Positions 6,700 through 12,793 of a DNA stretch of 13,708 nucleotides are shown one piece after another; position 1 is the first letter of the stretch, and each line of letters opens with the position of its first letter. A program made the position numbers and the translations under genes. Below the pieces are notes generated by a model. It saw nothing but the letters and a program-made list of their open reading frames with translations. It had not been told where the DNA came from and did not search any database. Source of the stretch: Acidimicrobiaceae bacterium (GTDB taxonomy: Bacteria; Actinomycetota; Acidimicrobiia; Acidimicrobiales; RAAP-2); contig PLXU01000198.1 of assembly GCA_003151555.1 (NCBI GenBank), positions 14,511-28,218 on the forward strand, read 5' to 3'.

Positions 6700-7400
6700 T
6701 GGCTCAGGCGCATAAGTCCCTCATCTTTGTCGTGGACGACGAGGAGGGCGTGCGTGACCTACTCTGCGACGCGCTGTCAATCGCCGGATTTGAGACCATG
6801 GCGGCCAAGGATGGCGAATCGGCCCTGGTGACACTGCGCACCACGAAACCCGATCTCCTTATTCTCGACGTAAACATGCCCTTTCTCAACGGATTCGAGT
6901 TATTGAGCCAAATTCGCTCCAAGGGCAATCTGACCCCCGCTTTGATGCTGAGTGCGCGGGGCGATCGAAGCGACGTTACCCAGGGACTTCGCCTCGGAGC
7001 CGACGACTACGTCACCAAACCTTTTGGACTCGAAGAACTGCTGTTGCGCGTCAACGCAATTCTGCGCCGCACGCAGTTCTTGGAGGCCGACACCGTGATT
7101 ACGTGCGGGCCAGTGACCCTGGACGCAACCCAGCACGAGGTGTTCGTACACGACACGCTCATCGAACTCTCGCCGACCGAATTTCGTCTCTTGGAATATC
7201 TCATGGCCAACCAAAATCGCGTGGTGACCAAGTCTCAGATTTTGGATGACGTGTGGGGAATAGATTTCGAATCCAATACGTCCATCGTTGATACGTACAT
7301 CTCCTACCTGCGACGCAAATTGCATCGTGACGACTTCGAAGGAATAACCACTGTCCGCGGCGTCGGCTATCGAATCGTGGACTCGACGAGTCGCTTGTGA
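6699..7400 (+). CDS. OmpR/PhoP-family response regulator
   Basis: A 233-residue two-domain regulator. The receiver domain (8-120) has the acidic pair Asp13/Asp14, phosphoacceptor Asp57 in L-I-L-D-V-N-M-P, Ser85, and Lys107 in Y-V-T-K-P-F. The winged-helix domain (about 130-230) has L-S-P-T-E-F-R-L-L, I-L-D-D-V-W and the recognition-helix region S-I-V-D-T-Y-I-S-Y-L-R-R-K-L, ending in V-R-G-V-G-Y-R-I-V. The DNA-contact helix is very close to that of mycobacterial PhoP (V-V-E-S-Y-V-S-Y-L-R-R-K-I), which supports binding to the TCACAG-type boxes nearby. The GTG start at 6699 has no Shine-Dalgarno sequence and seems leaderless. The stop overlaps the kinase start by four bases, so the pair is co-translated. 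Orthology with PhoP itself cannot be settled here, so no symbol is given. Confidence 0.95.
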   Translation: MAQAHKSLIFVVDDEEGVRDLLCDALSIAGFETMAAKDGESALVTLRTTKPDLLILDVNMPFLNGFELLSQIRSKGNLTPALMLSARGDRSDVTQGLRLGADDYVTKPFGLEELLLRVNAILRRTQFLEADTVITCGPVTLDATQHEVFVHDTLIELSPTEFRLLEYLMANQNRVVTKSQILDDVWGIDFESNTSIVDTYISYLRRKLHRDDFEGITTVRGVGYRIVDSTSRL

Positions 7401-8770
7401 GATTGCGCACCAGGTTCACCCTGGTAATGATTGTCGCCACAACGTTGATATCGCTTTTGATCGGTGGCTACGCCGTCATCGCCACTAAGAACTCCCAGCT
7501 GTCGGTGTTGGATCGCAACCTCAACGAGATCGTGCTCTCCACCAAGGGGCCGAGCAGCGACGCCATCGGCGCCGCCCTGCTCGCGGTACACCAGAACAAC
7601 CTGAACGCGATTGTCGATTTCGTCGACCGCGGTATCATTTCGCAGCTCTCATTGGCGACGTTCAGAGTGCCAACGCTGCCGCGCAAGGCTCTGCTCACCG
7701 CGTCGGCCCACACGATCGAGTCATCCACGTTCGGCGGCGGCATTCGATTTCGTACCGTCTCGCTTGCGGGTGGCGACTATCTCTTCATCGCGCTCTCGAC
7801 AGCGGACGTGAAGCACTCAACGCACAATCTCATACTTCGCCTCCTGCTCTTCACCCTCGCCGCTGACGTCCTGCTCGGCGGCTCGGTGCGAATCATCATC
7901 CGGCGCGACACCAAACGGATCGAGGAGCTTATTGGCCTGGCCAACGACATCGCCGACAAGCAGGAGAACGTAGCCCTACCCGAAACGAGCGGCCGCTCCG
8001 ACGTCGATCAGCTCTCGAGCGCGCTCGGTCGAATGGTGGGTACCCTCAACGAGGCCGTCGTGCTCGAACGAAACATCTCGCTTCGAATGCAGCAGTTCCT
8101 GGGCGACGCCTCGCACGAACTGCGAACACCCCTCACCGTCATCCGCGGCTACACCGAGCTCTTACGAAGCGATCGCGTGCCCTCGCCGGAGGTCCAGTTA
8201 CGAGCCCTCGAGCGCATGGGCGACGAAGTACAGCGAATGGAGCGGTTGGTCAGCGATCTACTGCTGCTCACGGAGTTGGGCGAGCAGCGCGTTATCCACG
8301 ATGAGCGAATCGACGTGAGCGGCATCGTGCAGATCCACCTCGACGACTTTCGAACGCTGGAGCCCGATCGGACTATCGATTCCGACATTGATCAAGGGGT
8401 GAGTGTCGTGGGATCAAGGAGTCGAGTGGAGCGATTGCTGCAGAACCTCTTTTCCAATATTCGCCGTCACACACCCGCGAACGCGTCGGTGCGGGTGATC
8501 TTGCACGAGCAGGGTGACGTGATGGAACTGTGGATTGAAGACGGCGGACCGGGACTGCCGGCCGCGGCCTACGAAAGCGGGCCCCAGGGATTCATGCGCT
8601 TCGATAGTTCGCGATCGCGCGAGTCGGGCGGATCGGGACTGGGCATGAGCATCATTGCGGCGGTGGTCAAGGATCTCAACGGAGCGATCATTTTTCGACC
8701 GAGCGATCTAGGCGGACTGGCGGTCTGCGTGCGTCTACCGGCCACGCCACTAGAACGGCTCGACGGCTGA
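7397..8770 (+). CDS. Membrane sensor histidine kinase, partner of the upstream regulator
   Basis: A 457-residue kinase. The first membrane helix is at about 8-28, followed by a roughly 118-residue extracytoplasmic sensor region with no recognised fold and a second helix at about 145-166. A HAMP-like linker comes next, then the dimerisation/phosphoacceptor helix F-L-G-D-A-S-H-E-L-R-T-P-L-T with His240. The ATPase domain has an N box (L-L-Q-N-L-F-S-N-I-R-R-H), a G1 box (E-D-G-G-P-G-L) and a G2 box (G-G-S-G-L-G-M-S-I). All key residues look intact. The GTG start overlaps the regulator stop as GTGA, which marks a cognate pair. It would autophosphorylate and transfer phosphate to Asp57 of the regulator. 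The signal is unknown. The gene ends 27 nt before the convergent beta-propeller gene. Confidence 0.95.
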   Translation: MRLRTRFTLVMIVATTLISLLIGGYAVIATKNSQLSVLDRNLNEIVLSTKGPSSDAIGAALLAVHQNNLNAIVDFVDRGIISQLSLATFRVPTLPRKALLTASAHTIESSTFGGGIRFRTVSLAGGDYLFIALSTADVKHSTHNLILRLLLFTLAADVLLGGSVRIIIRRDTKRIEELIGLANDIADKQENVALPETSGRSDVDQLSSALGRMVGTLNEAVVLERNISLRMQQFLGDASHELRTPLTVIRGYTELLRSDRVPSPEVQLRALERMGDEVQRMERLVSDLLLLTELGEQRVIHDERIDVSGIVQIHLDDFRTLEPDRTIDSDIDQGVSVVGSRSRVERLLQNLFSNIRRHTPANASVRVILHEQGDVMELWIEDGGPGLPAAAYESGPQGFMRFDSSRSRESGGSGLGMSIIAAVVKDLNGAIIFRPSDLGGLAVCVRLPATPLERLDG

Positions 8771-8797
8771 ACGGAACTGGTTCCTTCGAAGCCCTTG

Positions 8798-10336
8798 TTA
8801 CTTCAATGGCACCGTGAAAGCCACCAACTCCGGATGATTGTCCGTGCCTTTGTATTTTGGGCCGGCCGCCGGGATGAGTACGGTACTGCCCGCAATGGCG
8901 ATGGGCGAGTTCGTTGTGTTTGCCAGTTTGTGCTTAAAGACAATCGCTCCGGTGCTGCGGTTGAGGGCAACCAATTCGCCCTGTAAGAGCGTGGTGAAGA
9001 CCAGATCATTAGAAACCGTGGCCGCACCGAGCGGGAGTCCGTTCAATTTCGTATCCCATTCCACCTTGCCCGTGGTCAAGTTGAGTGCCTCGATTTCGCC
9101 GGAGAACTCTTTGCCGGGCTTGCCCAGCACTTGGCTCAAACTTGTGTACGTAAAAGCGAAGTCGTTGGTCACGACGTAGACCATGTTGCCGGCGAGGGCC
9201 ATATTGGTCAGGATGCCGCCGACTGATCCGGGCAGATACGTGATGGGCAGCTTCAGCTTCTTGTGCTCCAGGGCATTGAACGAGTCGTTGTCGTGGCCAT
9301 TGTGTTTGCCCACGGCGGTCTTCCAGATCAGCTGACCCGTCGTAGCGTTCATTTCGTAGACGTAGCCCATCTTGCCACCGCCAAGCACTACCGGTGCCCC
9401 GTTCACGCTCGCCGAAATCGGCGACGCCTGCATGTCGTAGTCCTTGAAGTCATTCGTAACTCCTTGGTAGTACCAGTTCAGTTTTCCGGTCGCCGCATTG
9501 AGATTCACCTCGCTGTCGTTATAGAGCAGTTTGGCGGGAGTAGAGATCGCCGAGCCGATTGTCTGATAGGGATTACCGGTGCCGAAGGTCACGGTTCCGT
9601 CACTGCTCACCAGGGGTGTCTCCCACGCGCCGCCGGCGCCAAGACCGAGGGATTGAACTCCTTTACTGGCGTGAAGTACGGTGTTGAACTTCCAGAGCAA
9701 CGTCCCGGTTGACGCATTCAACGCCAGCAACACCCCGCCGTGCAATCCCGGGCCATACTGACTCGCGAGATAGACCCGCCCGTTGGCGACTTGGGGTTGA
9801 ATGCCAAAAGTTCCCTGACCCTTCTTGAGGAGAGTCTTGTTGACCCAGATCTTCTTGCCGGTGTTGGCGAGAAGCGCAAAAACCGAACTCGGCGAAGCGC
9901 CGTAGACCACGCCGTCAACGACCGCAACCCCGTTCGGCCCCGGACCACTCTTTTCTGGCTTGTGCAAGAGGTAGGTCCACTTGAGCTTTCCCGTCGCTAA
10001 GTCCAGCGCGAACACGTCCGAACTGAGGTCCTGGATATAAACGACGCCGTTCTGCACGATCGGCGCGGCAGCTAGGGACCCGGATTCGCCCACGTTTTTG
10101 GCCTCCCTCCCCTTTAGTTCGAACGTCCAGGCCGGTTTTAACTGGGATACGTTTTGCAACGAAATCGTCGATCCCGGAGCGTTGCGGGTGTTCGCCAAAT
10201 CGCCGTTGGGGTACGGCCACGACCCGGACGTGTTGGCTGCGGCCACTCTATTGAGGCCGCCGGAACCGGCCAGCAAACTCAGCGTGAAGAAGAGGACCGC
10301 GCCTAGACGTGTCCCTAGGGCGAAGGTTGATTTCAC
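8798..10336 (-). CDS. Secreted PQQ-type beta-propeller repeat protein
   Basis: A 512-residue protein with a signal peptide (about 1-34, ending V-A-A-A). The mature part is built of PQQ/WD-like propeller blades: A-T-G-K-L-K-W, T-G-K-K-I-W, S-T-G-T-L-L-W-K-F, A-T-G-K-L-N-W-Y, T-T-G-Q-L-I-W-K, T-T-G-K-V-E-W and S-T-G-A-I-V-F. Two stretches, F-G-T-G-N-P-Y and N-D-F-K-D-Y-D, recall quinoprotein alcohol dehydrogenases. The opening W-P-Y-P-N-G-D-L-A-N-T-R-N also fits that superfamily. No C-x-x-C-H heme motif is present and the protein is shorter than true alcohol dehydrogenases, so it may be a diverged enzyme or a non-catalytic binding propeller. Its start is GTG at 10336, with only a weak GGGA upstream. 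It is convergent with the histidine kinase and has no PhoP-like box. Function is not assigned further. Confidence 0.85.
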   Translation of the reverse strand: MKSTFALGTRLGAVLFFTLSLLAGSGGLNRVAAANTSGSWPYPNGDLANTRNAPGSTISLQNVSQLKPAWTFELKGREAKNVGESGSLAAAPIVQNGVVYIQDLSSDVFALDLATGKLKWTYLLHKPEKSGPGPNGVAVVDGVVYGASPSSVFALLANTGKKIWVNKTLLKKGQGTFGIQPQVANGRVYLASQYGPGLHGGVLLALNASTGTLLWKFNTVLHASKGVQSLGLGAGGAWETPLVSSDGTVTFGTGNPYQTIGSAISTPAKLLYNDSEVNLNAATGKLNWYYQGVTNDFKDYDMQASPISASVNGAPVVLGGGKMGYVYEMNATTGQLIWKTAVGKHNGHDNDSFNALEHKKLKLPITYLPGSVGGILTNMALAGNMVYVVTNDFAFTYTSLSQVLGKPGKEFSGEIEALNLTTGKVEWDTKLNGLPLGAATVSNDLVFTTLLQGELVALNRSTGAIVFKHKLANTTNSPIAIAGSTVLIPAAGPKYKGTDNHPELVAFTVPLK

Positions 10337-10433
10337 TGAATTCCCATCTCAAATTCGTTTACCCACGTCACGCACCGTGCCGTCCGAATTTCGTCGCAAT
10401 AACCGATCTCGGCGAGACCCACGACGTGTTCAA

Positions 10434-10462
10434 TTATCGCGTCACATTGACTTGGAGTGAAC
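10434..10462 (-). promoter_or_regulatory. Possible promoter of the beta-propeller gene
   Basis: On the minus strand, GATAAT (10434-10439) is preceded after 17 bases by TTCACT, a four-of-six match to a -35 hexamer. It would give a leader of roughly 90 nt. This is weak evidence from two hexamers only. Confidence 0.2.
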
Positions 10463-10561
10463 CAAGGATCCATCAAAGAGAATCCTCCTCATTCGTTACG
10501 AGAAGAGCAGTTAGTCCGATTTTATGCACGAGCAGCCGATGAAGGCAGTTGCGGGGACGCC

Positions 10562-10780
10562 ATGACGAAGGCGCTACGGGTCCCGGCGCCCGGCCCTAGG
10601 CGAGTGGCGAGCATAAAACGGTCACATCACGCAGAATCTTCAATTCCTGCAATCAACGAGTTGGTGACGGGCGAAGTCGAACTCCCTATCATTGCACTCA
10701 CTCGACGTTTAACAGCGAAGGAAATCTTTTCCATGGGCCGACTCACGAACTGGCGCGAACCATCACAATGGTGGGGTTAA
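10562..10780 (+). CDS. Doubtful small ORF, unknown
   Basis: The ATG at 10562 follows a GGGGA by 4 nt and opens a 72-residue frame with a basic N-terminal half and the segment E-L-P-I-I-A-L-T-R-R-L-T-A-K-E-I. There is no recognised domain, signal peptide or membrane helix. The frame can be extended upstream to a GTG at 10457, but that part has no coding character. It may be a chance frame in the decayed region. Confidence 0.18.
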   Translation: MTKALRVPAPGPRRVASIKRSHHAESSIPAINELVTGEVELPIIALTRRLTAKEIFSMGRLTNWREPSQWWG

Positions 10781-10936
10781 CTGATAAGGCCTTCTCAAAT
10801 GCCGCACCGCCAATCGACCGCATCGAGGTTCGAATCCCACAACGCCGACTCGCGACACTTGGGATAGTTGATCGGGACAGCCGAAGTCAGATACCTGTGT
10901 GGCCCAATTGAAACTGGTCCACTTCCCCCGTAAGAG

Positions 10937-10974
10937 ACCTATCAATTAGGTAGGCCCCTGACGGAGGGCGCCTA
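10937..10974. other. Two adjacent hairpins
   Basis: ACCTA and TAGGT (10937-10941 and 10947-10951) form a small stem. Directly after it, TAGGCCCCT (10951-10959) pairs with AGGGCGCCTA (10965-10974) over nine base pairs with one bulged C and a GACGG loop. There is no U tract on either strand. This could be a terminator without U run, a leader structure or an insertion-element end. Confidence 0.35.
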
Positions 10975-11064
10975 CGAGCAGTTAAGCGGCACGCCAATGG
11001 GGATCTTTGGCAAATTGCAGAATCATTGCGTCCGGGCATGCAAGACGTACGCCACTTGTATTGA

Positions 11065-11214
11065 TCAAATCTCCATGCCGAAGTCACTGAGATCCTTCTT
11101 ATTTAATCGTTCGAATACCTGGCGCAGAATCGCCAGCGCGGCGCGATCTCTCTCGCGTGCAGTTGCTTCCTTGGAACTTATGACAGTGACGAGGGCGACC
11201 TTGAAACTCGGCGG
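11065..11214 (-). pseudogene. Coding-like C-terminal fragment without a start
   Basis: Between in-frame stops, 49 codons on the minus strand read as a plausible charged helix: A-L-V-T-V-I-S-S-K-E, then A-A-L-A-I-L-R-Q-V-F-E-R-L and a final D-F-G-M-E-I before TGA. No ATG, GTG or TTG lies early in the frame, so it cannot be a complete gene. It may be the tail of a gene broken by a frameshift or deletion. The product is not recognised. Confidence 0.22.
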
Positions 11215-11267
11215 TCACTTTGTACCTATCCATCACCACGAGTAGCCACGATGTTAAACATTGCAAC

Positions 11268-11435
11268 GTGGCCGATCACGACAAAGACTCAGGTTCCGAC
11301 ACGCCCAACGGAGTTGAGCGAAGAAGAGGCGATCGCCGAGGTCGCGGCGATCGGCGCAAGAAGGACATAGGGCCGCAGGGTGACACTGAGCGACGAAGAG
11401 GCGATCGCCGAAAGGACGAACGACGGAAGAATTAG
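11268..11435 (+). CDS. Tiny Arg-rich repeat protein
   Basis: A 55-residue frame from GTG 11268. The N-terminus is acidic (M-A-D-H-D-K-D-S-G-S-D). The remainder is dominated by repeated E-R-R-R-G-D-R-R units at two places and ends K-D-E-R-R-K-N, giving a strongly basic, probably disordered chain. TAAACA at 11255-11260 lies 7 bases before the GTG, an imperfect leaderless-type -10, and there is no Shine-Dalgarno sequence. An in-frame TTG at 11220 is possible but less likely. The duplicated unit is conserved at DNA level (23 of 24 bases). I know of no named family; nucleic-acid binding or a membrane-surface role would be a guess. Confidence 0.4.
   Translation: MADHDKDSGSDTPNGVERRRGDRRGRGDRRKKDIGPQGDTERRRGDRRKDERRKN
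11316..11411 (+). repeat. Direct repeat of 24 bp inside the Arg-rich ORF
   Basis: Copies at 11316-11339 and 11388-11411 differ at one base. Each contains the 10-bp palindrome GGCGATCGCC. They encode the E-R-R-R-G-D-R-R units. Confidence 0.7.
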
Positions 11436-11941
11436 GGATCGGTCATCTCTTATTTCCAGACTGCTCCGAGAGGATCTAGGACTCAACACTGACAGTGAAG
11501 ATTCGAATTCGAATCCTCACAAGCTAGATAAGACCTAAACCTTCAGCAGCCCCGTGGGGTTCAATCTTTTCTCATCGCTTCTTTCATTGGTTATTGAAAG
11601 ATAGTTTTTGAATCTTTGGGAAAACTCGTGCTTGTCGTTACGTGGAAGATCGTCGATATCGAAGTGAGTTATCGTTGAACCGCAAGTATTCGCCTCATTG
11701 ATGATCGTCTCAGTATGTGCGCCATTCGAAAACTTAATATCGGAGAAGCGAATAGAAAGTCGCGACAGCGGCTTCTGCAGTCTGCTAGACGATTGGCGAC
11801 GTCCCGATGAATCGAGACTCGTTAGCCTGCAAAAATACCTTTCCGTGAGCGTCTCGTTGACACAATGACCCAACGCCTCGCCTTGACGTCACGCGCGCCG
11901 CGAATCCTAGGAAAAGTCGAATATCGGCAAGCGTCGATACA
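11436..11941. other. AT-richer stretch with a perfect 16-bp palindrome
   Basis: About 500 bases with lower GC than the flanking genes. GATTCGAATTCGAATC at 11500-11515 is a perfect palindrome made of two overlapping TTCGAA sites. Apart from the doubtful minus-strand frame at 11535-11873, no gene, RNA or promoter is supported. Confidence 0.35.
11535..11873 (-). CDS. Doubtful ORF, unknown
   Basis: A 112-codon frame starting with TTG. Its C-terminal two thirds (from about residue 38, with S-D-I-K-F-S-N-G-A-H-T-E and H-F-D-I-D-D-L-P) looks more protein-like than its N-terminus, and base composition is AT-richer than in the window's core genes. The start is poor: GAGG lies only about 2 nt upstream. 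There is no recognised domain, signal or membrane segment. It could be the remains of a foreign gene or a chance frame. Confidence 0.2.
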   Translation of the reverse strand: MGHCVNETLTERYFCRLTSLDSSGRRQSSSRLQKPLSRLSIRFSDIKFSNGAHTETIINEANTCGSTITHFDIDDLPRNDKHEFSQRFKNYLSITNERSDEKRLNPTGLLKV

Positions 11942-12253
11942 TCAACTAGGACGAGGACAGATGGGGGGCCTCTGGTTGGCGTCAACGTCTGCGTCAGGAT
12001 GCGAGTCTGGGATACGCCCACGGCCCGCATCATTATCGTGACTGGGCGGAAGCGTCGTGCTCGACACGCCCTTGGCGGGAGTCAGCCCCAAGGAACCAGA
12101 CGACGCGTTCAGTCTCGACGTGCCCGACCCAGTGGGGCACGCCGACTTAGCCCCGACGACAGAACAGCCCGCCATTGACAAAGAAACGATGAAGAGCATC
12201 GCGACGGCGGTGCTCACGGCTCGACAATGATTCCTGCTGAGATGGATTGCCAT
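11942..12253 (-). CDS. Short putative lipoprotein, possibly truncated
   Basis: The ATG at 12253 follows GAGGGA by about 5 nt, a good ribosome binding site. The first 30 residues make a lipoprotein signal: Arg7, Arg11, a hydrophobic stretch A-V-A-M-L-F-I-V-S-L and the lipobox S-M-A-G-C with Cys30. Met at -3 is unusual for a lipobox. The next part is Ser/Thr/Gly-rich with S-S-T-T-L-P-P, like linkers in actinobacterial lipoproteins. The last 25 or so residues are Asp/Pro-rich and may be out of the original frame. At 103 residues there is no room for a folded domain, so I suspect a truncated lipoprotein or a frameshift near 12000-12050. The longer frame to 12463 has no support upstream of 12253. 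Confidence 0.45.
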   Translation of the reverse strand: MAIHLSRNHCRAVSTAVAMLFIVSLSMAGCSVVGAKSACPTGSGTSRLNASSGSLGLTPAKGVSSTTLPPSHDNDAGRGRIPDSHPDADVDANQRPPICPRPS

Positions 12254-12623
12254 AACTTCCCTCGCTCGAAGGCTAATAAGAAGCTGCTCGCACTTCCTCA
12301 CTTGGTCTCGTTCCACTGTAGTTCTGGCCCGTGAAGCAGCGATCTCCAAGCTCAGCACATGACCATCGGTGTGGCCAGTTACACCTACATTCAAGACACT
12401 GAGGTTCAAAGTACTGGTGGCAATACATAAGGGCGACTCACACACGTACGCATTGGTTATCACCAGCGCGAAGCATGATCGTTTCTACATTGTCGACGAT
12501 CACATCCGCGTTGATGACGAAGAAAGGGTGGTCTTCTACGGCATAAAGATCAATCACACGAACAACCAACAAACGCCTTGCCAAACCGAACGAAAAGTAG
12601 ACTCCGGGGGGTTCATTTGTCCA
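12254..12623. other. Non-coding stretch between the lipoprotein ORF and tRNA-Arg
   Basis: No gene is supported in these roughly 370 bases. A plus-strand frame at 12369-12689 runs through the antisense of the tRNA and is judged spurious. Any promoter of the lipoprotein ORF should lie near 12260-12320, but no clear hexamer pair is visible. Confidence 0.4.
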
Positions 12624-12641
12624 CGATGTCTCGCGACATCG
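12624..12641 (-). terminator. Hairpin just 3' of tRNA-Arg
   Basis: The minus strand reads CGATGTC, GCGA, GACATCG: a perfect 7-bp stem closed by a GNRA-type tetraloop, starting 7 bases after the tRNA 3' end. There is no U tract. It is a likely terminator or processing structure for the tRNA transcript. Confidence 0.45.
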
Positions 12642-12647
12642 CAATCG

Positions 12648-12721
12648 TGCGGCTGGAGGGATTCGAACCCCCGACCCTCGGTTCCGTAGACCGATGCTCT
12701 AATCCGCTGAGCTACAGCCGC
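12648..12721 (-). tRNA. tRNA-Arg (anticodon ACG)
   Basis: The 74-base cloverleaf folds fully on the minus strand. The acceptor GCGGCTG pairs with CAGCCGC. The D stem is GCTC/GAGC, the anticodon stem TCGGT/ACCGA with loop CTACGGA (anticodon ACG, read as ICG for CGN Arg codons). The T stem is GGGGG/CCCTC (one G-T pair) with loop TTCGAAT. The discriminator is A and CCA is not encoded. TACGAT at 12739-12744 on the minus strand, 17 bases before the 5' end, is a fitting -10 element. Confidence 0.95.
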
Positions 12722-12780
12722 ATTGTTGCTGGCCAACCATCGTAGCCGACCGCAGTTCTCTTTAACCAAGTCTCGCTCAG

Positions 12781-12793
12781 TACCATGCGTTCA
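12781..12793 (+). promoter_or_regulatory. Candidate -10 element for a leaderless amidohydrolase mRNA
   Basis: TACCAT at 12781-12786 matches TAnnnT and is followed by six bases and the ATG at 12793. No Shine-Dalgarno sequence precedes that ATG. The layout resembles that of the response regulator (TACCCT, seven bases, GTG). Confidence 0.45.

Larger units (their letters stand above)
10337..11267. other. Gene-poor stretch with short coding-like fragments and hairpins
   Basis: No convincing full-length gene is seen in these roughly 930 bases. Several short frames look protein-like but lack good starts. ATG 10768 to TGA 10911 on the plus strand encodes 47 residues with the segment P-I-D-R-I-E-V-R-I-P. 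A frame at about 10953-11061, also on the plus strand, encodes L-R-A-V-K-R-H-A-N-G-D-L-W and has no start. A further one lies at 11065-11214 on the minus strand. The stretch around 10896-10922 has GTGGCCC and GGTCCAC facing each other, which recalls terminal repeats of IS21-type elements, but no transposase is present. My reading is decayed genes or mobile DNA. Confidence 0.4.

Noticed and set aside
8773..8784. GGAACTGGTTCC between the convergent kinase and propeller genes
   Set aside because: The arms are only 5 bp with a 2-base loop and there is no T run, so it is too weak to call a bidirectional terminator.
10826..10850. tRNA-like GGTTCGAATCCC on the plus strand
   Set aside because: It matches a T loop, but the T stem does not pair and no acceptor, D or anticodon arm is found upstream. 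It is inverted relative to tRNA-Arg, so it is not a direct-repeat attachment site either.
12369..12689. 106-codon plus-strand frame ending W-R-D-S-N-P-R-P-S-V-P
   Set aside because: Its end is the antisense translation of the tRNA-Arg T and anticodon arms, a classic false protein; the rest has no coding character.
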